64,000 bases of DNA from Geodermatophilus telluris (GTDB lineage Bacteria; Actinomycetota; Actinomycetes; Mycobacteriales; Geodermatophilaceae), in NCBI RefSeq assembly GCF_900102745.1, contig NZ_FMZF01000005.1, positions 1-64,000 on the forward strand, given 5' to 3'. A model generated the notes under the pieces. The model saw nothing but the letters and a program-made list of their open reading frames with translations. It was not told where the DNA came from and made no database searches. This document shows, piece after piece, positions 45,856 through 54,883 of the stretch; position 1 is the stretch's first letter, and each line of letters opens with the position of its first letter. The translations under genes were made by a program, and so were the position numbers.

Positions 45856-46616
45856 GCGCCGTCGAGGCGGTGCTCCTGGTGCTGGCCGGCGTGGGCGCGG
45901 GCCTGGCCGGCAGCGTCGCGGGGCTGGCCTCGCTGGTCAGCTACCCGGCGCTGCTGGCCACCGGGTTGCCGCCGGTGACGGCCAACGTGACCAACACCGT
46001 CGCGCTGGTGCTCACCAGCGTCGGCTCGATCAGCGCCTCCCGGCCGGAGCTGACCGGGCAGGGCCGGCGGCTGCTGCCGCTGGTGGGCGCCGCGGTCCTC
46101 GGCGGCTCCGCGGGCGCCGCGCTGCTGCTGCTCACCCCGGCCGAGGCCTTCGAGAGGGTGGTGCCGGTGCTCATCGGCGGGGCGGCGCTGGCCATCCTGC
46201 TGCAGCGCCCGCCGCGCGAGCTGGCCGAGGAGGGCGCCCGCGCGCACCGCCGGGGCGACCCCTGGTGGCTGGTGGCCGGCACCGCGCTGGTCGGCGTCTA
46301 CGGCGGGTACTTCGGCGCGGCCGCCGGCGTACTGCTCCTGGCGCTGTTCCTGCTGGGCACCGGCGAGCCGCTGCCGCGGGGCAACGCGTTCAAGAACGTC
46401 ACGCTGGGTGCGGCCAACGCGGTGGCCGCGGTCGGCTTCGTGGTGCTCTCCCCCGTGGCGTGGAGCGCCGCGCTGCCGCTGGCGGCGGGCTGCCTGGTGG
46501 GCGGGCGGCTCGGCCCGCGGGTGGTGCGCCGGGCACCCCAGGGGGCACTGCGGCGGGTGATCGCGCTGGCGGGGCTCGGTCTGGCGGTCGTGCTCGCCGT
46601 CGACGCCTACCGGTGA
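45852..46616 (+). CDS. TSUP (TauE/SafE) family membrane transporter, copy 2
   Basis: A 254-residue paralogue of the preceding gene: GLAGSVAGLASLVSYPALLA, TGLPPVTANVTNTVALVLTS, GVYGGYFGAAAGVLLLALFL and LPRGNAFKNVTLGAANAVAA. GTG 45852 is coupled by the 4-nt overlap. No sulphur-metabolism gene is adjacent, so the substrate is open. Confidence 0.88.
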   Translation: MSAVEAVLLVLAGVGAGLAGSVAGLASLVSYPALLATGLPPVTANVTNTVALVLTSVGSISASRPELTGQGRRLLPLVGAAVLGGSAGAALLLLTPAEAFERVVPVLIGGAALAILLQRPPRELAEEGARAHRRGDPWWLVAGTALVGVYGGYFGAAAGVLLLALFLLGTGEPLPRGNAFKNVTLGAANAVAAVGFVVLSPVAWSAALPLAAGCLVGGRLGPRVVRRAPQGALRRVIALAGLGLAVVLAVDAYR

Positions 46617-46712
46617 CCCCGGTGGACCGACCGGGGACCCCGCGGGCAGGCTGTCAGCGTCCCCCCCGCGCGCGCGGGGACGGGCGCGAGGGCGAGCACG
46701 AGGGAGCGGACG

Positions 46713-47456
46713 GTGACGATGAGCGACGCGGCGGGGCGCTTCCTGGAGGCACTGCGCGGGCCGGCGGAGCCCGGCGAGGACGGCCCGGAGATGGTGCCCT
46801 CGCGGCTGTGCCGCGCCTGCGCCGAGGCCGTCGGGGTGGACGGCGCGGCGCTGAGCATCCACGAGGGCGCGGGCCTGCGGACGCCGATCGGCGCCAGCGA
46901 CCCGACCACCTCGCACGCCGAGCAGCTGCAGTTCACCACCGGCGACGGCCCGTGCCTGCGCGCGCACGACACCGGCCGCGCCATCGTCTTCGACATCGAG
47001 GACATCAACCGCAACTGGCCCTCGCTGCACGCGGCCCTGCTCGGCGAGACGCCGTTCCGGGCCGTGTACTCGGTGCCGCTGGCCCCGCCGCTGGGGCCGA
47101 CGGTGATCATGGACCTCTACGCTCGTGACCTGGACACGCTCACCGCGGTGCCACGCGACGACGTCGAGGCGGTCGTGGTGACGATGACCGAGGAGCTGGT
47201 GCGCTCCTCCGGCGGGGTGTCCAGCGACGAGGGCTCGGGCCGCTGGTGGGACTCCCCCGCCGCCCGGCGCCGCAGCCGGGTGTGGCAGGCCACCGGCGTG
47301 GCCACGGTCGCCCTGGGTCTGGACGTCGTGGACACCCTCGCGGTCCTGCGGGCGCACGCCTTCGCCACCGGCCGGGTGGTCGACGACGTCGCCGAGGACA
47401 TCGTCTCCGGGCGGCTGGACCCGGCGGAGCTGCGCGAGCCGGTCAGCGGCGACTGA
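46713..47456 (+). CDS. GAF / ANTAR-like regulatory protein
   Basis: A 247-residue protein with a GAF-like N-terminus (about 20-150: LCRACAEAVGVDGAALSIHE, QLQFTTGDGPCLRAHDTGRA) and a divergent ANTAR-like C-terminus (VWQATGVATVALGLDVVDTL, LRAHAFATGRVVDDVAEDI). Probably an RNA-level regulator, as for other ANTAR proteins. GTG 46713 has GAGGGAG upstream; ATG 46719 is an alternative. Confidence 0.8.
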   Translation: MTMSDAAGRFLEALRGPAEPGEDGPEMVPSRLCRACAEAVGVDGAALSIHEGAGLRTPIGASDPTTSHAEQLQFTTGDGPCLRAHDTGRAIVFDIEDINRNWPSLHAALLGETPFRAVYSVPLAPPLGPTVIMDLYARDLDTLTAVPRDDVEAVVVTMTEELVRSSGGVSSDEGSGRWWDSPAARRRSRVWQATGVATVALGLDVVDTLAVLRAHAFATGRVVDDVAEDIVSGRLDPAELREPVSGD

Positions 47457-47471
47457 GCCGCCGCGCCCCGC

Positions 47472-48173
47472 TCAGCGGCCCGTGTAGGCCGCCAGGAACA
47501 GCACGAACGCGCTGCTGGCCAGCAGCAGCCGGGCCGGGGTCAGCCCGTTGATCAGCCCGGCGGTGACCTCGACCCAGGCCGGCCGCACGGCTGCCTCGCG
47601 CGCGCCGCGGCGCACCAGCCGCACCTCGTCGGCCAGCAGCGCCGCGGCCGCGCCGAGCATGGTCAGCCCGACCACGAGGAAGACCAGCGCCAGCCCCTCG
47701 GCGAAGCCGTCGGCCCGCCCTCCGAGCACCCAGACGGCGACCAGCCCGGCCACCAGCCCCAGGGCGGCACCGGCGGCCGGCGCCCACGGGCCCATGCGGG
47801 TGAGCGGGTCCCTCCGCCGGGGCCGCACCACCGGCGGCGCCGGCGGGCGCCCGCTCACCGGGCCGGTGGCGTGCGGGCCGGCGTCGGCAGCCGCGGGCTG
47901 GGCTCCGGGCTGGGTGGTGGGCTGGGCGGTGGGCTTGGCGGTGGGCGCGACCGCGGGCTGGGCCGCGGTCGCGGGCGGCGTGCCGGGCGGCTGCGCGCCC
48001 GGGGCCGGGGCCGTGCCGACGGCGCTCGCCCCGGCCGTGCCCGCCCGGCCGGCCGGTGCCGACACGGGCGCGGTGGCCGGGCCGGTGGGCACGGGCGACG
48101 GCGGGCCCGGCTGCGGGACGGACCCGGCAGGGGCGGCGGGGGCGGAGGGCGCGGGGGCGGTGGGATCGGACAT
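47472..48173 (-). CDS. Membrane protein with Ala/Pro/Thr-rich N-terminal tail
   Basis: A 233-residue protein of unknown function. Residues 1-120 are a disordered low-complexity tail (PTAKPTAQPTTQPGAQPAAA). They are followed by an RPRRRDP stop-transfer-like basic cluster and three predicted membrane helices (WAPAAGAALGLVAGLVAVWV; GLALVFLVVGLTMLGAAAAL; LLLASSAFVLFLAAY). ATG 48173. Convergent with the GAF/ANTAR gene. Confidence 0.75.
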   Translation of the reverse strand: MSDPTAPAPSAPAAPAGSVPQPGPPSPVPTGPATAPVSAPAGRAGTAGASAVGTAPAPGAQPPGTPPATAAQPAVAPTAKPTAQPTTQPGAQPAAADAGPHATGPVSGRPPAPPVVRPRRRDPLTRMGPWAPAAGAALGLVAGLVAVWVLGGRADGFAEGLALVFLVVGLTMLGAAAALLADEVRLVRRGAREAAVRPAWVEVTAGLINGLTPARLLLASSAFVLFLAAYTGR

Positions 48174-48335
48174 CGGTGATCACGCTAGGCGGGGCCACCG
48201 ACCGACCTGCTCAGGCCCCCGGGCGCGGCGGCCGGCACCGGGGCGTCCCGGCGCGCGGCCACGCGACGTCGTCCGGGCCGCACCGCCCGTCACCGCCCGT
48301 CCCCACCGCCCGTCCCCACCGGCGTCACGGCGGCG
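48174..48335. other. Intergenic region with short CACCGCCCGTC repeats
   Basis: No gene is apparent. Around 48280-48322 the unit CACCGCCCGTC or close variants recurs three times. The region lies downstream of the GH13 gene and upstream of the membrane-protein gene on the same strand, so it should hold a promoter and a 3' end, neither clearly identifiable. Confidence 0.5.
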
Positions 48336-50009
48336 TCACAGCAGGCGGCGGCTGTCCTCGGCCACCACCCGCAGCCAGCGGTAGCCGTAGCCGTCGAGGG
48401 TGAGCTCCACCGCCCCGTCCTCCCCGACCCGGGTGGTGTGCGTGTCGAGCAGGTCCTCCAGCCGGTGGGAGGCGTCGCAGCCCTCGAGGGTCAGCGGCAC
48501 CACCCGCGGCTCCGGGCCGAGGTTGTGCACCGCGACGACGGTGCCGTCGTCCCACGTGGACAGGTGGGCCAGCACCTCCGGGTGCGGCTGGTCGAGCACG
48601 CGGAACGCGCCCCAGCCCAGCTCCGGCGACTCGCGGTAGCGCCGGACGAGCAGCGTGACGAAGGACAGCATCGAGTCGGGGTCGCGGCGCTGGTCGGCGA
48701 CGTTGACGAACTCCGGCGCGAACCCGCCGTCGACCACCGGCCCGGGCAACCGGTCGGGGTCGGCGGTCGAGAACCCGCCGTTGGGCCCGGGGGTCCACTG
48801 CATGGGCGTGCGGACGGCGAGCCGGCCCTCCGCGCGGAGGTCCTCGCCCATGCCGATCTCCTCGCCGTAGAAGAGCACCGGCGTGCCGGGCAGGCTGAAC
48901 AGCAGGCTGTAGACCATCCGGACCCGCCGCGGGTCGCCGTCGAGCATCGGGGGCAGCCGGCGGCGCAGGCCGCGGCCGTAGACCTGCATCCGCTCCTCGG
49001 GGCCGAAGGCGGCGAAGACCTCCTGCCGCTCGTCGTCGCTGAGCTTGTCGAGGGTGAGCTCGTCGTGGTTGCGCACGAAGGTGGCCCACTGGCTGTCGGG
49101 ATCGACCTCGGGGCGGGAGGTGAGCGCGGTGGCGAGCGGGCCGGCGTCGCCGCGGGCCAGCGACAGGTACATCGCCTGCATGCCGACGAAGTCGAACAGC
49201 ATGGTCAGCTCGTCGCCGTCGTCCCCGCCGAAGAACTCCTCCTGCTGCTCGTGGGGCAGGTTCACCTCGCCGAGCAGCACCCCGCTGCCGGTGCGCCGGC
49301 CGACGTAGGCACGCAGCGCGCGCAGGTACTCGTGCGGGTCGGGGAAGTCCTCGCTGTCGGCGCCGCCCTCGGTCTCCAGGAAGAAGGGGACGGCGTCGAC
49401 GCGGAAGCCGGACAGGCCCAGCTGCAGCCAGAAGCCCATGATCTTGGCGACCTCGTCGCGGACCCGCGGGTTGGTGACGTCGAGGTCGGGCTGCTCCTTG
49501 TAGAAGCGGTGCAGGTACCACTCCCCCGTGGGCTCGTTGAACGTCCAGACCGAGTCCTCCTGGTCGGGGAAGACCACCTGGTCGCTGGTGTCCGGCGGCT
49601 CGTCGTCGCGCCAGACGTAGAAGTCGTGGAACGGGTCGTCCCGGCTCTGCCGTGCCCGCTGGAACCACGGGTGCTCGATCGAGGTGTGGTTGACGACGAG
49701 GTCGGCGATCACCCGGATGCCGCGGTCGTTGGCGGTGCGGATGACCTCGACCAGGTCGCCGTGGGTGCCCAGCCGCGGGTCGACGCCGTAGAAGTCGGTG
49801 ATGTCGTAGCCGTCGTCGCGCTCGGCGGTCGGGTAGAAGGGCATCAGCCACAGGCACGTGACGCCGAGGGCGGCCAGGTGGTCGATGCGCTGGGCCAGCC
49901 CGGCGAGGTCACCGCACCCGTCGCCGTCCCAGTCCAGGTAGGTCTCGACGTCGAGGCAGTAGACGACGGCGGTCTTCCACCACACGTCGGCGGTGTCGGT
50001 GATCTTCAC
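48336..50009 (-). CDS. GH13 alpha-amylase/trehalose synthase-like glycoside hydrolase
   Basis: A 557-residue enzyme acting on alpha-glucans. The GH13 conserved regions are intact: DLVVNHTS, GFRVDAVPF (nucleophile Asp), LLGEVNLP (acid Glu) and FVRNHDE. YLDWDGDGCGDLAGLAQRID near the start resembles trehalose synthase-like GH13_16 members, but the protein is shorter than TreS-Mak fusions and the reaction is uncertain. GTG 50009 follows a GAGGGG. No signal peptide, hence cytosolic; malQ lies 3 kb away. Confidence 0.87.
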   Translation of the reverse strand: MKITDTADVWWKTAVVYCLDVETYLDWDGDGCGDLAGLAQRIDHLAALGVTCLWLMPFYPTAERDDGYDITDFYGVDPRLGTHGDLVEVIRTANDRGIRVIADLVVNHTSIEHPWFQRARQSRDDPFHDFYVWRDDEPPDTSDQVVFPDQEDSVWTFNEPTGEWYLHRFYKEQPDLDVTNPRVRDEVAKIMGFWLQLGLSGFRVDAVPFFLETEGGADSEDFPDPHEYLRALRAYVGRRTGSGVLLGEVNLPHEQQEEFFGGDDGDELTMLFDFVGMQAMYLSLARGDAGPLATALTSRPEVDPDSQWATFVRNHDELTLDKLSDDERQEVFAAFGPEERMQVYGRGLRRRLPPMLDGDPRRVRMVYSLLFSLPGTPVLFYGEEIGMGEDLRAEGRLAVRTPMQWTPGPNGGFSTADPDRLPGPVVDGGFAPEFVNVADQRRDPDSMLSFVTLLVRRYRESPELGWGAFRVLDQPHPEVLAHLSTWDDGTVVAVHNLGPEPRVVPLTLEGCDASHRLEDLLDTHTTRVGEDGAVELTLDGYGYRWLRVVAEDSRRLL

Positions 50010-50037
50010 GTTCGGGTCCCCTCAGGACGGCGTGCGG

Positions 50038-50109
50038 GCCGAGTGAGCAGTTGCGGCCGCCGACACGCGCGGACACGCCGGCGGGAGCGGCACCGACTGC
50101 ACACTCGGC
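50038..50109 (-). terminator. Imperfect 16-bp inverted repeat between LLM oxidoreductase and GH13 genes
   Basis: GCCGAGTGAGCAGTTG (50038-50053) pairs with CGACTGCACACTCGGC (50094-50109) at 14 of 16 positions, enclosing a GC-rich inner segment. It fills most of the 111-bp gap and could attenuate transcription from the LLM gene into GH13. Confidence 0.4.
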
Positions 50110-50120
50110 GGCGGCGGAGG

Positions 50121-51194
50121 TCAGTTGTCGCCGGGCCGGCCCCCGGGCAGCACCGTGGGCGGCCCGGGCTCGGGCTCCTGGCGGGGACGGCGCGGACCGC
50201 CGGGGCCGTCGAGGGCGATCGCGGGCTCGGGCCGGGTGACGCCGAGCTGCGGCAGGACGCGCTCGCCGAACGCGTCCAGGAACGGCTTCTGCTCCTTGCC
50301 CACGTGGTGCAGGTAGACCTCGTCGAAGCCGAGCTCGACGTACTCGGCCAGCCAGGCGGCGTGCCGGCCGAGGTCGGAGCTCACCCGGACGGCGCCCTCG
50401 ACGGCCTCCTGCGGCGTGTACGCGCTGGCCTGCTCGAAGGCCTCCGGGCCGTCGAGGTCCCAGCACAGCGGCGGCGGGAAGGTGTTGGTGAACCACTGCT
50501 CGTAGGCGATCTGCCGGGCCCGCTCCGGGTCGGGGTCCCAGCACAGGTGCACCTGCAGCACGAGCCGGCCCTGCCCGCCGGCGTCCCGGTAGGCGCCGAC
50601 GAGCTCGCGCAGCGTCTCGTGCGGCTGGTTGATGGTGATGAACCCGTCGGCCCAGTCGGCGTGCCGCCGCGCCGTGGCGACGCTCATCACCGGGCCGATG
50701 AGCGCGGGCTGCTGCTCGGGCAGCGACCAGATCCGCGCCCGCTCGACGTCGACCAGCCCGCGGTGGGTGACCTCCTCCCCGGCCAGCAGGGCGCGGATGA
50801 CGTCGACGCACTCGCGCAGCCGGGCGTCGCGCACCCGCTTGGGCGGCCACGGGGTGCCGGTGATCCGCTCGTTCATCACCTGCCCGCTGCCCAGCGCCAT
50901 CCAGAAGCGGCCGGGGAACATCGCCGCCAGCGTCGCCGCGCCCTGCGCGATGACCGCCGGGTGGTAGCGCTGCCCGGGGGCGTTGACCACCCCGCAGGGC
51001 AGGCCGGTGGTGGCCAGCGCGGCGCCCAGCCAGGACCAGGCGAACCCCGAGTGCCCCTGGTTGGAGTTCCAGGGCGCGAAGTGGTCGGAGCACATCGCCG
51101 CGGTGAAGCCCACCTCCTCCGCGTGCTGGACGGCGGCCAGCAGCTCGGCCGGGTGGACCTGCTCGTGCGAGTTGTGGAAGCCGATCACGGTCAC
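50121..51194 (-). CDS. LLM-class flavin/F420-type oxidoreductase (TIGR03885-like)
   Basis: A 357-residue bacterial luciferase-like monooxygenase-fold protein: MTVIGFHNSHEQVHPAELLA, AAMCSDHFAPWNSNQGHSGF, TLAAMFPGRFWMALGSGQVM, and VYLHHVGKEQKPFLDAFGER. The cofactor (F420 or FMN) cannot be decided by eye; the HFAPWN pattern recalls the probable non-F420 flavinoid group. A Pro/Gly-rich tail of about 30 residues follows. GTG 51194. It lies downstream of MerR and the hydrolase and upstream of GH13. Confidence 0.85.
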   Translation of the reverse strand: MTVIGFHNSHEQVHPAELLAAVQHAEEVGFTAAMCSDHFAPWNSNQGHSGFAWSWLGAALATTGLPCGVVNAPGQRYHPAVIAQGAATLAAMFPGRFWMALGSGQVMNERITGTPWPPKRVRDARLRECVDVIRALLAGEEVTHRGLVDVERARIWSLPEQQPALIGPVMSVATARRHADWADGFITINQPHETLRELVGAYRDAGGQGRLVLQVHLCWDPDPERARQIAYEQWFTNTFPPPLCWDLDGPEAFEQASAYTPQEAVEGAVRVSSDLGRHAAWLAEYVELGFDEVYLHHVGKEQKPFLDAFGERVLPQLGVTRPEPAIALDGPGGPRRPRQEPEPGPPTVLPGGRPGDN

Positions 51195-51255
51195 CGTGCG
51201 TGCCTACCGCAGCCCGGAGCTCGCGGCCACGGGACCGCGGTGTGCCGCAACGCCC

Positions 51256-51915
51256 TCAGCCGAGCAGCGCGGCCACCCGCGCCGGGTCCGTGGTGACGTC
51301 GAGGTGCGCGCCGCGGCCGTCCCCGGCGACCGGCCAGCCGCGGTCCCGGGCGGCCCCGGCGTCGCCGTCGTAGGCCGGTGAGAGGTGCACGTAGCGGGGG
51401 GCGGCGGTCAGCGGCGGCACGGGGACGGCGGTCGACCACAGGTCCGCCGGCAGCCGGTGCCCCTCGGCGAGGACGGCGGCCCGCAGGTCGGGGTCGGGCA
51501 GCAGCTCCGCCATGGCGCCGGGGCCCCACCACGTCGTCCAGTCGGCGACCCGGCCGTCCTCCCCCACCAGCGGCGCCACCCGCTCACGCACGTCGGCCGG
51601 CCACCCCGCCGTCCCCGCGGCCGGCGGCAGGACCGCGTCGAGCCAGACCACCCGGCGGGCCGACGCGGCGGCGGCCAGCAGCGGCAGCGCGATCCCGGCG
51701 CCGGAGAAGGCGACGACGACGTCGGCCGGGCCCACCGCGGCCGCCCAGCGCTGCGCCCACCCGGCGGCCGAGGGGCGGCCGGCCGCCGGGTCCTGCACCG
51801 CGGCCCGCAGGTCGGGGACCGCGACCGACGCGCCGTCGGCACGCAACCGCGCGGCGAGCGGGGCGAGCACCGCCGGGCCGAGCAGCGGCGGGTGCACGAG
51901 CAGCAGCCGGTCCAC
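51256..51915 (-). CDS. Putative alpha/beta hydrolase-fold protein
   Basis: A 219-residue protein: LLLVHPPLLGPAVLAPLAAR opens like the first strands of an alpha/beta hydrolase, and VVVAFSGAGIALPLLAAAAS resembles a nucleophile elbow (FSGAG, with Ser at the centre). A late RGWPVAGDGRGAHLDVTTDP could carry the His. GTG 51915 lies 4 bp after the merR stop, so it is co-transcribed with merR. The substrate is unknown. Confidence 0.72.
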   Translation of the reverse strand: MDRLLLVHPPLLGPAVLAPLAARLRADGASVAVPDLRAAVQDPAAGRPSAAGWAQRWAAAVGPADVVVAFSGAGIALPLLAAAASARRVVWLDAVLPPAAGTAGWPADVRERVAPLVGEDGRVADWTTWWGPGAMAELLPDPDLRAAVLAEGHRLPADLWSTAVPVPPLTAAPRYVHLSPAYDGDAGAARDRGWPVAGDGRGAHLDVTTDPARVAALLG

Positions 51916-51919
51916 CGCC

Positions 51920-52834
51920 TCAGGGTGCCGCACGCAGCGCGGCCACCCACCACTCGACGGCGGGCACCGAGGGCTCGAACGGCGGCCGGCCGTTGAGCAC
52001 GCCGAGCAGCTGCCAGTACCGCTCGACGCGGGCGTCGGTGAAGGTGGCCAGCCGGTCGGCGAGCGCGGCCCGGCGGCCGGGAGCGCCGTCCCGGCCGTCG
52101 TCGAGCAGCTCGGCGACCAGCGCCTCCGCCGCGGCACCGCCCGGCGGCACGCCGTCGGCGAGCGCGCGGCGGCCCAGCGTCTGCAGGCGGCCGGCGTCGA
52201 CCCCGGGGTCGGGGTCCCCGGGGACGGCACCGGCGCCGGCCACCGCCATCTCCCGCACCCGCGCGGCGAAGCCGTCGTCGGCCAGCAGCCGGGCCAGCTC
52301 CAGCCAGGCGGCGACCTGCTCGGCGGTGGGCTCCTCGGGCAGCTCGGCGGGCAGCGACCGCATCGGCGCGGCCAGCCCGGCGCCGGGGGCGTCGTCGGGC
52401 AGGCCGGCGAAGGCGCGGTCGACGAAGGCGTCGACGATCTGCTGCCGCTCCCGGGCGGACAGCGCGGCCAGGTCGGACACGATCCTCATCTCCTCGGTCG
52501 GGGTGCCGGCGTGCACGACGGCCTGCAGCAGCGTCCGGCGCAACCGCAGCAGGCCGATCTCGGCGTCGAGGGCGCGCACGTGCTCGGCGGCGAGGTCGGC
52601 CACCGTGCGGCGGGCGGCCAGCAGCTCGCGGACGGCGGGCAGTCCCAGCCCGAGGCCACGCAGGGTGGCCACCAGGTCCAGCCGCGCCACGGCGGCGGCG
52701 TCGTAGAGCCGGTAGCCGCCGGCCGAGCGGACCGGCGGGTCGACCAGCCCGGCGTCGGACCAGAAGCGCACGGTGCGCACCGGGACGCCAAGGCGGGCGG
52801 CCACCTCGCCGATGGTGAGCAGGACTGCCTCCAC
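51920..52834 (-). CDS. MerR-family transcriptional regulator
   Basis: A 304-residue regulator with the N-terminal MerR winged helix (LTIGEVAARLGVPVRTVRFW, SDAGLVDPPVRSAGGYRLYD), a dimerisation helix (HVRALDAEIGLLRLRRTLLQ) and a long effector domain of about 190 residues without Cys ligands, so an organic rather than metal effector is more likely. GTG 52834. A perfect palindrome just upstream is its probable operator. Confidence 0.88.
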   Translation of the reverse strand: MEAVLLTIGEVAARLGVPVRTVRFWSDAGLVDPPVRSAGGYRLYDAAAVARLDLVATLRGLGLGLPAVRELLAARRTVADLAAEHVRALDAEIGLLRLRRTLLQAVVHAGTPTEEMRIVSDLAALSARERQQIVDAFVDRAFAGLPDDAPGAGLAAPMRSLPAELPEEPTAEQVAAWLELARLLADDGFAARVREMAVAGAGAVPGDPDPGVDAGRLQTLGRRALADGVPPGGAAAEALVAELLDDGRDGAPGRRAALADRLATFTDARVERYWQLLGVLNGRPPFEPSVPAVEWWVAALRAAP

Positions 52835-52848
52835 ACGCCCGACCCTGC

Positions 52849-52869
52849 ACCCTCCACCGGCTGGAGGGT
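52849..52869. promoter_or_regulatory. MerR-type operator palindrome
   Basis: ACCCTCCA-CCGGC-TGGAGGGT is a perfect 8-bp inverted repeat with a 5-nt centre, 15 bp before the merR GTG and 67 bp before malQ. Its form resembles MerR operators that lie in elongated -35/-10 spacers. It could serve both divergent genes. Confidence 0.7.
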
Positions 52870-52935
52870 CCAGACGTAAGCGGCACCACTCCGTCCCCTG
52901 CTGCGATCACCTCCTCGGCCCCGGAGGATCGAGGG

Positions 52936-54825
52936 GTGACACGCACCCCCGACACCGACCGGTGGGGCATCGACGCCACCTGGCTCGACGCCCTGGACGA
53001 GGAACACGAGGTCGCCGAGGCCACCATCGAGCGCCTGCGGGAGGTGATCGGCGAGCCCCCGGAGGACCTCGACCACCGCGCACCCGTCGTCGCCCGCCCC
53101 GGCGACGCCCTCGAGGTCGACGAGGCCGAGGTGACCCTCGAGGACGGCTCGACCCGCCACGTGGACGGCGAGCTGCCCGAGGACTTCCCGCTCGGCTACC
53201 ACTGGCTGCAGGTGCCCGGCGGCCCGCGCCGCCGGCTGGTCGTCTCGCCCGGCCGGTGCTGGCTGCCCGAGGACCGCGCCTGGGGCTGGGCGGTGCAGCT
53301 CTACGCCACCCGCAGCCGCGGCAGCTGGGGCGTCGGCGACCTCGCCGACCTGCGCGCCGTCCGCGAGATGGCCGCCGACCAGGGCGCCGGCTTCGTGCTG
53401 GTCAACCCGCTGCACGCCGTCGCCCCCACCCCGGAGCAGGAGGCCAGCCCCTACCTGCCGGCCACCCGCCGCTTCCGCAACCCGCTCTACCTGCGGGTGG
53501 AGGAGGTGCCCGGCGCCGACCGCGTCGAGGTCGACGGCGACGCCGGGCGGGCGCTGTCCGACGGCGAGCTGATCGACCGCGACGCCGTCTGGGCGCGCAA
53601 GCGCGAGGCGCTGCGCCGGGTGTTCGACGCCACCGGCCGCGACGAGCCGGCCTTCCCCGAGTGGTGGTGGTTCCAGGGCCAGAAGCTGCAGGACTGGGCC
53701 ACCTGGTGCGCGCTGGCCGACGTCCACGGCCCCGACTGGCACGCCTGGCCCGAGGAGCTGCGCGACCCGCGCAGCGAGGCCGTCGGCGCCTTCGTCGCCG
53801 AGCACGAGCGCGACGTCGCCTTCCACGCCTGGCTGCAGTGGTGCCTGTCGCGCCAGCTGGAGCGGGCCACCGAGGGCATGACCGTCATCCAGGACCTGCC
53901 GATCGGCGTGGCCGGCGGCGGCGCCGACGCGTGGACGTGGCAGGACGTGCTCGCCCAGGGCGTGAGCGTCGGCGCACCGCCGGACGCGTTCAACTCCCAG
54001 GGCCAGGACTGGGGCTCCCCGCCGCTGGTGCCCTGGCGGCTGCGCGCGGCGGACTACGAGCCGTTCGTCGAGTCCATCCGCGCCACCATGGCCGGCGCCG
54101 GCGGGCTGCGGATCGACCACGTCATGGGCCTGTTCCGGCTGTGGTGGGTGCCCAGCGGCGGCAGCGCGGCCGACGGCGCCTACGTCCGCTACCCGGCCGA
54201 GGACCTGCTCGACATCGTCGCGCTGGAGAGCCACCGGGCGCAGGCCGTCGTCGTCGGGGAGGACCTGGGCACCGTCGAGGACGGCGTCCGCGAGGCCCTG
54301 GCCGAGCACGGCGTGCTGTCCTACCGGCTGCTGTGGTTCGAGGACGACGACCCCACCGAGTGGCCCGACGCGGCGATGGCCGCGATCACCACGCACGACC
54401 TGCCCACCGTGGCCGGGCTGTGGAGCGGCGCCGACGTCGAGGAGCAGCGGCGGTACGGGACCGGCACCGACGAGGAGCTCGAGCGCGGCCGGCGCTCGCT
54501 GCTGGAGCGGCTGCCCGGGCTGCGGAGGAACGCGAAGCCGGAGACGGCGGTCCGGCGGGCGCACGAGCTGCTGGCGCGGGCGCCCTCGCTGCTGCTGTCG
54601 GCCACCCTGGACGACGCGGTCGCCGAGCGCCGCCGGCCGAACGTGCCCGGCACCACCGAGCGGCCCAACTGGTCGCTGCCGCTGCCGGTGCTCGTGGAGG
54701 ACCTGGCAGGACACCCGCTGCTGGCGGAGGTGGCCCGGACGCTGGGCGAGGGCGTGACCCGCACCAGCGACCCGGAGGAGGACGCCCTCGGCGAGCAGCC
54801 CGGCGGCGAGGCCCGCTCCGAGTGA
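52936..54825 (+). CDS. malQ: 4-alpha-glucanotransferase (amylomaltase, GH77)
   Basis: A 629-residue enzyme that transfers alpha-1,4-glucan chains between maltodextrins. Seen: YATRSRGSWGVGDLADLR, LVNPLHAVAP, the nucleophile region GLRIDHVMGLFRLWWVP, the acid in VVVGEDLGTVEDGV, ITTHDLPTVAGLW, and the N-terminal beta-rich domain of actinobacterial MalQ (DFPLGYHWLQVPGGPRRRLV). GTG 52936 follows GAGG. Together with GH13 it suggests glycogen/maltodextrin or trehalose metabolism. Confidence 0.94.
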   Translation: MTRTPDTDRWGIDATWLDALDEEHEVAEATIERLREVIGEPPEDLDHRAPVVARPGDALEVDEAEVTLEDGSTRHVDGELPEDFPLGYHWLQVPGGPRRRLVVSPGRCWLPEDRAWGWAVQLYATRSRGSWGVGDLADLRAVREMAADQGAGFVLVNPLHAVAPTPEQEASPYLPATRRFRNPLYLRVEEVPGADRVEVDGDAGRALSDGELIDRDAVWARKREALRRVFDATGRDEPAFPEWWWFQGQKLQDWATWCALADVHGPDWHAWPEELRDPRSEAVGAFVAEHERDVAFHAWLQWCLSRQLERATEGMTVIQDLPIGVAGGGADAWTWQDVLAQGVSVGAPPDAFNSQGQDWGSPPLVPWRLRAADYEPFVESIRATMAGAGGLRIDHVMGLFRLWWVPSGGSAADGAYVRYPAEDLLDIVALESHRAQAVVVGEDLGTVEDGVREALAEHGVLSYRLLWFEDDDPTEWPDAAMAAITTHDLPTVAGLWSGADVEEQRRYGTGTDEELERGRRSLLERLPGLRRNAKPETAVRRAHELLARAPSLLLSATLDDAVAERRRPNVPGTTERPNWSLPLPVLVEDLAGHPLLAEVARTLGEGVTRTSDPEEDALGEQPGGEARSE

Positions 54826-54881
54826 GGACCCCCTCGCCCCCCACGCCTGGCGATCTCGGCGCGGGGGGCGAGGGGGTCCTC
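54824..54881. terminator. Long bidirectional hairpin between malQ and the nuclease gene
   Basis: GAGGACCCCCTCGCCCCCC (54824-54842) pairs perfectly over 19 bp with its complement at 54863-54881. The hairpin begins at the malQ stop codon and ends just before the convergent nuclease stop, so it fits a shared terminator. It belongs to the same hairpin family as 22284-22335 and 58265-58320 (CCCCCCACGCC and GGCGCGGGG cores). Confidence 0.8.
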
Positions 54882-54883
54882 CA

